Source: an uncultured Clostridia bacterium
Lineage (GTDB): Bacteria > Bacillota > Clostridia > Oscillospirales > Acutalibacteraceae
NCBI GenBank assembly: GCA_947595635.1
Contig: CANQEU010000002.1
Location: 1 to 64,000, forward strand
Direction of reading: 5' to 3'
Length of the DNA stretch: 64,000 nucleotides
The translations under genes were made by a program, and so were the position numbers. A model generated the notes under the pieces. That model saw nothing but the letters and a program-made list of their open reading frames with translations, searched no databases and was not told where the DNA came from. This document shows, piece by piece, positions 26,611 to 34,334 of this stretch; within the stretch, counting starts at the first letter, position 1; each line of letters opens with the position of its first letter.

Positions 26611-27344
26611 GAAACATACTTTTGACTATAGCCTATGACGGACATAATTATCACGGATGGCAGATTCAGAATAATGCTTTAAGCGTTCAGCAGGTGTTTC
26701 AGCAGGCGCTTGAAAAAATAATCGGAGACAGTTATAATGTCAAGGGTTGCAGCAGAACGGATTCGGGCGTTCACGCCAATATGTACTGCATAAACGTTCT
26801 TACGGAGCACACAATACCGCCCGAAAGATTAAAGTGTGCGCTTAACCGATTTCTCCCGAAGGATATTGCTGTTTTATCGGGAAAGGAAGCGCCGATGGAT
26901 TTTCATGCGCGCTACTCGTGCAAAAGCAAAGAGTATGTATATAAAATATGGAACAGTTCAGAGCGCAACCCGTTTTTGAACAATTACGCCCTGCATTACA
27001 GATATAAGCTTGACGAGAATATGCTCAACCGTGCCGCGCAGGCGTTTGTGGGAACGCACGACTTCACCTCCTTTTGCACTCTTGACAAGCGCGAGAAAGG
27101 CGATTTCACACGCACGGTAAAGAGCTTTTCGGTTAAAAGAAACGGAAATATGGTTGAATTTAATGTCGAGGCGGACGGCTTTCTTTACAATATGGTAAGG
27201 ATTATGGTCGGCACTCTTTTAAGAGTGGCGCAGGGGAAAATCAGCGAGGACGAGCTGCCGGATATAATCAGGGCCAAAAACAGGAGCCTTGCGGGGCCTA
27301 CCGCGCCGCCGCACGGATTATATCTTAACAGAGTAGTTTACTAA
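26607..27344 (+). CDS. truA: tRNA pseudouridine(38-40) synthase TruA
   Basis: MRNILLTIAYDGHNYHGWQIQ, GCSRTDSGVHA; ATGA overlap with ecfT. The ORF-track start at 26463 is internal to ecfT. Confidence 0.95.
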   Translation: MRNILLTIAYDGHNYHGWQIQNNALSVQQVFQQALEKIIGDSYNVKGCSRTDSGVHANMYCINVLTEHTIPPERLKCALNRFLPKDIAVLSGKEAPMDFHARYSCKSKEYVYKIWNSSERNPFLNNYALHYRYKLDENMLNRAAQAFVGTHDFTSFCTLDKREKGDFTRTVKSFSVKRNGNMVEFNVEADGFLYNMVRIMVGTLLRVAQGKISEDELPDIIRAKNRSLAGPTAPPHGLYLNRVVY

Positions 27345-27354
27345 GGAGTTTTAT

Positions 27355-28638
27355 ATGTCAAGGGATAAAAAGGAAAACAGCGAAAAAAAGGAAAACAAAG
27401 AGAATAAGCGCCGATACAAAAAAGGCGGAAAAACAGCAAGTGAAGCCGAGCGTGATTATGAATTTATGCATTATATCGAGGACAGCGGCAATACCGAGGC
27501 GGTGCCGAGGGACGTTATATCCTCAAAGACAAAGACGGTCGTAGTGATATTGCTGCTTTGTCTTGTCTCGGTAATAATAGCAACGGGCTGGAATTATCTT
27601 GCGCCGGATAAGATAATAGAAAATATACAAACCGGCCTGTCGAACAATGGCGGCGAAAGCTACCCCACATTTATTTCGGGGACTAAGATAAGCGACGCAA
27701 ACTTTCAATATGCAAATAATTATCTTACATACATCAGCGATACCTCGCTTGTCTGCCTTAATAAATCGGCTGCAAAAATTGTGGACAGACCTATAAGCTT
27801 TTCACAGCCGGCTATGAAGATTGCCGGCGACAATATTCTTACATACAGCATTAACGGCGTCGGCTATCAAATTGACAAAGCAAGCGACACAAGGATAAAA
27901 AACGAGCTTGAGAACCCTATAATTCAGGGCGATGTTTCGTCAAACGGCAATTATGCCTTTTTGACCGATACAGACGGCTATCTTTCTAAGCTTGTCGCCT
28001 TTGACAGCTCTGACCGTCAGATATTCAGCTACTCGTTTGCCGATTATTACGCAACCTCCGTTGCCCTTAACAACGGCGGCAATCTTGCCGCGGTGTCCAC
28101 TGTGACGACCGAAAACGGGAATTTTAAAACCGTTATATATGTTCTCGATTTTTCTAAGGAAGAGCCGGTTGCCATGCTTGAAGAGGCGAACACTCTTGTT
28201 TATTCCTGCGAATTTATGGATAACGGTGCCATAGCCGTTATATGCGACAATCAGGCGCTGATGATAAAATCAAATTATACCGACATAGACAGATATGACT
28301 ATGAGGGATTATCGCTTACCGCCTTTTCTTATGACGAGAGCTCCGGCGCGGTAATATCGCTTTCTCCGTCAAGCGACGGCGGAAACTGTCATATAGCATA
28401 TCTCAACAAGAACGGCTCTCTTGATAAAATAGTCGATACTGAATACAGAATTTCCTCAATTGATATATACGGGGGCAAAATCGCCGCCCTGTGCGACGGC
28501 TTTACCGCCTTTTACAAAACAAGTGGCGAGGAAGCCGGAACAGCGGATTCGGGACTTGATGCGCAGTCTATAACGATGCACAGCGAAAACAGCGTTTATG
28601 TACTTGGTATGACTGAGATACGCGACGTTACGGTTTGA
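27355..28638 (+). CDS. DUF5711-like membrane-anchored extracytoplasmic protein
   Basis: Charged N-terminus, one TM segment (VVVILLLCLVSVIIATGW), then about 340 aa of beta-rich repeats (GDNILTYSINGVGYQI, NGGNLAAVSTVTTENG). Confidence 0.65.
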   Translation: MSRDKKENSEKKENKENKRRYKKGGKTASEAERDYEFMHYIEDSGNTEAVPRDVISSKTKTVVVILLLCLVSVIIATGWNYLAPDKIIENIQTGLSNNGGESYPTFISGTKISDANFQYANNYLTYISDTSLVCLNKSAAKIVDRPISFSQPAMKIAGDNILTYSINGVGYQIDKASDTRIKNELENPIIQGDVSSNGNYAFLTDTDGYLSKLVAFDSSDRQIFSYSFADYYATSVALNNGGNLAAVSTVTTENGNFKTVIYVLDFSKEEPVAMLEEANTLVYSCEFMDNGAIAVICDNQALMIKSNYTDIDRYDYEGLSLTAFSYDESSGAVISLSPSSDGGNCHIAYLNKNGSLDKIVDTEYRISSIDIYGGKIAALCDGFTAFYKTSGEEAGTADSGLDAQSITMHSENSVYVLGMTEIRDVTV

Positions 28639-28695
28639 GGTTTTATATAATTTTCGTATCTGAGCAGAAAATATTTAAAGGCAAAGGGTGAATAT

Positions 28696-29172
28696 ATGAA
28701 AGCAATATTTGCAAAAAGATCTTCTAAAGTTTTTTTGGCGCTGTCGTTTATTTCGGCTGCCGTGTTTATAGGCAATTCGCTGACAAACGGCGAGCTGTCG
28801 ACAAACGAAAGCGGATTTATAGTCCAATTTCTTGCAAATCACTTTTTTAAAAATCTGAGCGGCGGCGATTATATCGTTTTAAGCATTGTCGTAAGAAAGC
28901 TCGCTCATTTTTTCGAGTTTGCCGTGTTTTTCGCCTTTTTTAATTCCTTTATGATTTCATTCACCGGCTATAAAAACAAAGCGCTTATATTTTTTACGAT
29001 CTTTATCGGCGTTTTCGCTCCGCTTATTGACGAAACGGTGCAGTATTTATCTCCGGGCAGAACTTCTATGGTTTATGATATATGGGTCGATTTTGCCGGA
29101 TGTCTGTTCGGTATGCTCGTTTCAACGGTAATATATCGCATAGTAAGGAGAAAAAGGGCAGTCGAAGGTTGA
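28696..29172 (+). CDS. VanZ family protein
   Basis: RKLAHFFEFAVFFAFF, APLIDETVQYLSPGRTSMVYDIWVDFAGCLFG. Confidence 0.88.
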   Translation: MKAIFAKRSSKVFLALSFISAAVFIGNSLTNGELSTNESGFIVQFLANHFFKNLSGGDYIVLSIVVRKLAHFFEFAVFFAFFNSFMISFTGYKNKALIFFTIFIGVFAPLIDETVQYLSPGRTSMVYDIWVDFAGCLFGMLVSTVIYRIVRRKRAVEG

Positions 29173-29197
29173 AAATTTATGCGCTATAATGTATAAT
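29169..29197 (+). promoter_or_regulatory. Promoter for the MATE transporter gene
   Basis: TTGAAA-17 nt-TATAAT overlapping the vanZ stop. Confidence 0.65.
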
Positions 29198-29236
29198 ACG
29201 AGCATGGTAAGCTGTTTAAAGTTAATCTGAAATTTT

Positions 29237-29275
29237 ATTGGCGGAGATAGCTTCGCCAATAATTTATGTTTTTTT
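29237..29275 (+). terminator. Terminator-like hairpin in the MATE gene leader
   Basis: ATTGGCG-GAGATAGCTT-CGCCAAT followed, after AATTTATG, by a T7 run. Confidence 0.5.
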
Positions 29276-29293
29276 GTGTTAAGAGGGGATAGG

Positions 29294-30655
29294 ATGAATA
29301 GAATCGAGCAGAACAAAATGGGATATGCCCCAATGTTCAGGCTTATAATGACAATGGCTTTGCCTGCAATGTTTTCAATGGTCATACAGGCGCTTTACAA
29401 TGTTGTTGACAGTATGTTTGTCGCAATGGTGAGCGAAAAGGCGCTCAGCGCGGTGTCGCTCGCTTTCCCAATGCAGATGTTTCTTGTGTCTGTGGCTGTC
29501 GGCACGGGCGTCGGATTAAACAGCCTTGTGTCCAGAAAGCTTGGCGAGGGCGATATAAGCACGGCAAACAGCGCGGCAACGCACGGACTGTTTCTTGGGG
29601 TTTGTTCGTGGATAGTTTTCGCCGTGCTCGGATTTACCGTTTCAACGCCGTTCTTTTCAATGTATTCAGACGATCCGCAGCTTATTCAAATGGGCGTTGA
29701 TTACCTGAGCTGTGTTTTTATTTTTTCTTTCGGCACACTCATTGAGATTAATCTTGAAAAGACGCTTCAGGCTACGGGAAATATGATTCAGCCTATGATT
29801 TTTATGCTAATAGGAGCGGTCACAAATATTATCCTTGACCCGTGCCTTATATTCGGCTTTTGGATATTCCCAAGGCTCGGAGTCCTCGGCGCGGCTGTGG
29901 CAACCGTCACGGGTCAGATATTGTCTATGATTTATGCCCTTATAATAATGCTTGCGAAAAAGCATCAGATAAAAATAAAAATCAGGGGCTTCCGTCCGAG
30001 ACTGAGTATAATTAAAAATATTTACACAGTCGGAATACCCTCCGCTGTTATGCAGTCCATAAGTTCTGTTATGCTGCTTTTTATGAATCAGATCCTTGTT
30101 CGCTTTTCAACGGACGCGGTTTCCGTTCTCGGCGTTTATTACAAGCTGCAATCCTTCGTCTTTATGCCTGTTTTCGGATTAAATCAGGGCGTTATGCCGA
30201 TTATGGGCTACAACTACGGAGCACGCAACAAAAAAAGGCTATTGCTTGCGCTTAAATACGGATGTTTGATAGCACTTTGCATTATGGCGCTCGGCACCGT
30301 TATATTTTGGGTGTTTCCGGAGCAGCTTTTGTCAATCTTTTCTCCGTCGAAGTCTATGCTTGAAATCGGCGTGCCTGCGCTCAGGAGCATAAGCCTGTGC
30401 TTTATTCCGGCAACAGTAAGCGTAATGTTTACAACACTGTTTCAGGCTGTCGGCAAGGGCGTAAGAAGCTTGTTTTTGTCCGCTTTGCGTCAGCTTGTCG
30501 TTATATTGCCGGTCGCGTATGTTTTCTCTTTCTACAGCCTTGATCTTGTATGGTATTCTTTCCCGATTGCCGAGGCTGCTGCGCTTGTAACCGCGCTGCT
30601 TTTATACAGAAATTTGTTGAAAAACGACTTTAAAAGGCTTGACGATCCAAAATGA
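29294..30655 (+). CDS. MATE family efflux transporter
   Basis: 12-TM protein with ALPAMFSMVIQALYNVVDSMFVA and QGVMPIMGYNYGARN motifs. Confidence 0.92.
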   Translation: MNRIEQNKMGYAPMFRLIMTMALPAMFSMVIQALYNVVDSMFVAMVSEKALSAVSLAFPMQMFLVSVAVGTGVGLNSLVSRKLGEGDISTANSAATHGLFLGVCSWIVFAVLGFTVSTPFFSMYSDDPQLIQMGVDYLSCVFIFSFGTLIEINLEKTLQATGNMIQPMIFMLIGAVTNIILDPCLIFGFWIFPRLGVLGAAVATVTGQILSMIYALIIMLAKKHQIKIKIRGFRPRLSIIKNIYTVGIPSAVMQSISSVMLLFMNQILVRFSTDAVSVLGVYYKLQSFVFMPVFGLNQGVMPIMGYNYGARNKKRLLLALKYGCLIALCIMALGTVIFWVFPEQLLSIFSPSKSMLEIGVPALRSISLCFIPATVSVMFTTLFQAVGKGVRSLFLSALRQLVVILPVAYVFSFYSLDLVWYSFPIAEAAALVTALLLYRNLLKNDFKRLDDPK

Positions 30656-30714
30656 TATGAATTTTTTTAGTTGCTGCCACATATAGATATACAAAAAATT
30701 AGGGAAGTGGCGCA

Positions 30715-31065
30715 ATGAATAATTTTGAACCGGATCAAAAGGAATTTGAGGACGAATGGCAGTCGATAGCCCCGTATGAGGCGGCTCCCGTCAAGCTTGA
30801 CGATGTGTCCGACGATGAAAATTATGTCGATATGCAGCCGGAGCAGAGCGAAAAGAGGGAAAAAAGACGGCTCACCGGCTCGCAGAGAATAATTAAATAT
30901 CAGCTAATAATCTGTGCGCTCGCCGTTATTTTAATTACCGCTCTCAAGTTTACAAACAGCGGACTGTTTCACACGGTGAGAGATTGGTACTGCCGGCAGC
31001 TTAATTCCGAGCTTGTGATAACTGATTTTTTTGATTTTCATTCGGGAGAAAATAATGAGAATTAA
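30715..31065 (+). CDS. Small single-TM protein, SpoIVFA-position partner of the M50 peptidase
   Basis: 116 aa: acidic N-terminus, RRLTGSQRIIKYQLIICALAVILITALKF TM; overlaps the downstream M50 gene. Confidence 0.6.
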   Translation: MNNFEPDQKEFEDEWQSIAPYEAAPVKLDDVSDDENYVDMQPEQSEKREKRRLTGSQRIIKYQLIICALAVILITALKFTNSGLFHTVRDWYCRQLNSELVITDFFDFHSGENNEN

Positions 31066-31675
31066 TTTAAGGGGGATAAGCTTTGATATAAGCTTTCCAC
31101 TGATTGCTGCGCTCAGCGTCGTCCTTATCGCCGATAAAAGTCTTACAGCCTTTTGCGCGGTTATAAACGCCGTGCTGCACGAGCTTGGACACATTATTAC
31201 TCTTTATAAATTCGGCTGTACGGTTAAGACCGTCAAGCTTAGTCTGTTCGACATCAACATAAAAAAGAATTACTGTCCTCTTTCGTTAAACAGAGAAATT
31301 GCCGTTGCGCTGTCCGGCGCGGCGGCAAATATTTTATGCTTCGCGCTTTTTGGAATTATTCATTTTTTTATATCCGCCGAGCTGTTAAGACTGCTTTCCG
31401 TCTCGGCGCTTGTCCTTGCCTGCTTTAATCTTTTGCCGGTGGAATCCCTCGACGGAGGACGCGCACTGAGCTTTTTAATGATGAAAAGGATTAGCCCTGA
31501 CCTTATATCTAAAATATTGACCGTTGTTTCGGCGCTGATTTTGCTTCCGATGACGGCTTTGGGTCTGATTTTGCTTTTAAAATCAAAATATAATTTTACT
31601 TTATTATTTACAAGCTGCTATCTGACAGGTATTATATTATTAAAGAAAAAGAGTGATTACGATATACTAAGATAA
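31055..31675 (+). CDS. M50 family (SpoIVFB-like) intramembrane metallopeptidase
   Basis: HELGH motif (INAVLHELGHIITLYKFG) and LLPVESLDGGRALSFL second metal-ligand motif. Confidence 0.87.
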   Translation: MRINLRGISFDISFPLIAALSVVLIADKSLTAFCAVINAVLHELGHIITLYKFGCTVKTVKLSLFDINIKKNYCPLSLNREIAVALSGAAANILCFALFGIIHFFISAELLRLLSVSALVLACFNLLPVESLDGGRALSFLMMKRISPDLISKILTVVSALILLPMTALGLILLLKSKYNFTLLFTSCYLTGIILLKKKSDYDILR

Positions 31676-31693
31676 GTGAATGGATGTGAAGCA

Positions 31694-33550
31694 ATGATAA
31701 GCAAAGAGGTAGAAAAAATTTTGCTTAATGTTCAAAAGCCGGGAAGATACACCGGAGGTGAGCTTAACAGCGTTATAAAGGATAAGGAAAGCGTGGACGT
31801 TCGCTTTGCCTTTTGCTTTCCCGACGTGTATGAGGTCGGTATGTCTCATCTCGGTATGAAAATATTATATAGCCAGTTTAACGAGCGTGATGACATATGG
31901 TGTGAAAGAGTTTTTGCCCCGTGGGTCGATATGGAGGAACAGATGACAAAGCATGGCATTCCTCTTTATGCTCTCGAAAGCGGCGACAGCCTTGATAAAT
32001 TTGATTTTATCGGCTTTACTCTGCAATACGAGCTGTCGTTTACAAATATACTCTATATGCTAAGGCTTGGAAATATACCGCTTCTTTCAAGCGAAAGAAC
32101 GCAGCTTTTTAACATAGTTGTCGCCGGCGGGCCCTGCGCCTGCAATCCCGAACCGCTCGCAGACTTTGTCGATTTGTTTTTTATCGGCGAGGGCGAGGAG
32201 GTAGACCTTGAATTAATAGACCTTTACAAGCAGTGCAAAAGCAATAACGAAAGCAAGCAGGAATTTTTGATAAAGGCCGCACAGATAGAGGGGGTATATG
32301 TACCGTCGCTTTACACGCCGGAATATAACAGTGACGGAACGCTAAAATCATTTGCTTCAAGCCACGGCGCGCCTGAGAAGGTCAACAAGAGAATAATTAA
32401 GAACCTTGATTCGCTCTATTATCCGCAAAGCTTTGTAGTGCCGTCAATAGAAATAGTACACGACAGAGCAATGGCGGAGATTTTCAGAGGCTGCATAAGA
32501 GGCTGCCGCTTCTGTCAGGCAGGATTTTTATATCGGCCGGTGCGTGAAAAATCGCCGGAGGTAATAGACAGACAGTGCCGCCTGCTATGTGAAGGTACAG
32601 GCTATGACGAGGTTTCGCTTTCATCTTTGAGCTCAAGCGACTACACAAAAATAGTGCCTCTGCTTACAAAAATGAACGAATGGACCGAAAAGGAAAATGT
32701 GAGCATATCCTTGCCGTCGCTCAGAGTTGACGGCTTTTCAGACGATATTCTCTCAAAGCTGAAAACCGTGAGAAAAAGCGGACTGACATTTGCGCCGGAG
32801 GCAGGCACGCAAAGGCTGAGGGATGCTATAAATAAGAACGTCACCGAGCAGGAACTTATGGAAACCTGCTCAACCGCGTTTGACGGCGGTTGGACAACCG
32901 TAAAGCTTTACTTTATGATTGGCTTGCCGACCGAAACGTTCGACGACGTGGCAGGCATAGCCCGTCTTGGCCAGCAGGTTGTAAACGCGTATTACAGCGC
33001 TGAAAACCGCCCAAAGGGCAAGAGCGTAAGAGTAACGCTGAGCACCGCAAGCTTTGTGCCTAAGCCGTTTACTCCGTTTCAGTGGTTTGCGCAGGATACG
33101 ATAGAAACGCTAAAGGAAAAGCAGATGCACCTTAAGGATTCAATTACAACAAAAAAAATAAATTACAATTATCACGACTCTTCAACAAGCTTTATAGAGG
33201 CGGTGTTTGCACGGGGCGACAGACGTCTTTGCAAGGCTTTGTTAAAAGCAAATGAAAGGGGAATGAAATTTGACGGCTGGAGCGACTTTTTCAGCCTTGA
33301 CAAATGGCTTGAGGTCTTTGACGAGTGCGGCATAGACCCTGCGTTTTACGCAAACAGACAGAGGAGTTTCGATGAGCTTCTGCCGTGGGATCACATAGAC
33401 TACGGCATAAAAAAATTATTCCTCATAGAGGAATGCAAAAAAGCTTATAACAGCGAAACAACCCCGAACTGCCGCCAAAATTGCTCCGGCTGCGGCGCCG
33501 CTCGATGGAAGGAGGGCGTATGCTTTGAAAAACGTAAGGATATGGTTTAA
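31694..33550 (+). CDS. TIGR03960 family B12-binding-domain radical SAM protein
   Basis: RFAFCFPDVYEVGMSHLG, FRGCIRGCRFCQAGF radical SAM CxxxCxxC, adjacent TIGR03936 partner. Confidence 0.92.
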   Translation: MISKEVEKILLNVQKPGRYTGGELNSVIKDKESVDVRFAFCFPDVYEVGMSHLGMKILYSQFNERDDIWCERVFAPWVDMEEQMTKHGIPLYALESGDSLDKFDFIGFTLQYELSFTNILYMLRLGNIPLLSSERTQLFNIVVAGGPCACNPEPLADFVDLFFIGEGEEVDLELIDLYKQCKSNNESKQEFLIKAAQIEGVYVPSLYTPEYNSDGTLKSFASSHGAPEKVNKRIIKNLDSLYYPQSFVVPSIEIVHDRAMAEIFRGCIRGCRFCQAGFLYRPVREKSPEVIDRQCRLLCEGTGYDEVSLSSLSSSDYTKIVPLLTKMNEWTEKENVSISLPSLRVDGFSDDILSKLKTVRKSGLTFAPEAGTQRLRDAINKNVTEQELMETCSTAFDGGWTTVKLYFMIGLPTETFDDVAGIARLGQQVVNAYYSAENRPKGKSVRVTLSTASFVPKPFTPFQWFAQDTIETLKEKQMHLKDSITTKKINYNYHDSSTSFIEAVFARGDRRLCKALLKANERGMKFDGWSDFFSLDKWLEVFDECGIDPAFYANRQRSFDELLPWDHIDYGIKKLFLIEECKKAYNSETTPNCRQNCSGCGAARWKEGVCFEKRKDMV

Positions 33551-34184
33551 AAAGGAGGGGCTTTCAAGGTTTATTTCACACCTTGATTTAAATAAGGTTA
33601 TGACCCTTGCGATAAACAGAAGTAAAATACCAATTTGGCATACCGAGGGCTTCAACCCCCATCCGTTTATAACCTTTGCGCTTCCGCTTTCGCTTGGCTT
33701 TTGCGGCGAGTGCGAAACTATGGACATAAGGCTGACGGACGAAGGCTTTGATATTTCGCTTATACCAGCGCTGTTAAACAAAAGCCTGCCGGACGGTATA
33801 AGGGCATATAAGGCTGCCGAGCCGAAGATGAAGCCTGCCCAAATAGCAAGGGCGAGATATGAAATAATAATAAGCAGCGATGATAAAAGCGCCGATGAAA
33901 TACAAAAGGAAATTTCCGATTTGCTCTCAATGAATGAGATTATTACTCAAAAAAAGACGAAGAAGGGCGTTAAGGAAATAGATTTAAGACCGTATCTTGA
34001 GGATTACGATTTAAAAGCCGACGGCGAGCAGGCAGTTCTTACAATGACCCTGCCGGCAGGAAGCAGTGAAAACATAAATCCGATTTTGTATTTAAATTCC
34101 CTAAAGGAAAAAACCGGCGGCGAATATTTTTATGTCTGCACAAGAAACGAGATAACGGACATAAACGGCAGCGCCTTTGAGTAG
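33525..34184 (+). CDS. TIGR03936 family radical SAM-associated protein (DUF2344)
   Basis: IWFKKEGLSRFISHLDLNKVMTLAINRSKIPIWHTEGFNPHPFITFALPLSLGFCGECETMD. Confidence 0.92.
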   Translation: MKNVRIWFKKEGLSRFISHLDLNKVMTLAINRSKIPIWHTEGFNPHPFITFALPLSLGFCGECETMDIRLTDEGFDISLIPALLNKSLPDGIRAYKAAEPKMKPAQIARARYEIIISSDDKSADEIQKEISDLLSMNEIITQKKTKKGVKEIDLRPYLEDYDLKADGEQAVLTMTLPAGSSENINPILYLNSLKEKTGGEYFYVCTRNEITDINGSAFE

Positions 34185-34270
34185 CTGAAGCGACCGCGCC
34201 GACCTTAATTATAATCTGCGCCGAAAAATCAATGTGCAAATCCTTATACTATGATTTAAAAATAAAAAAC

Positions 34271-34310
34271 AGCCGGTTCGACTTGGCGTCAAAGCCAAAG
34301 CCGACCGGCT
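34271..34310. terminator. Bidirectional terminator between convergent genes
   Basis: AGCCGGTTCGACTTGGC-GTCAAA-GCCAAAGCCGACCGGCT, A-rich upstream and CTTTT downstream. Confidence 0.8.
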
Positions 34311-34334
34311 CTTTTAATAAATTAATATTAGATA

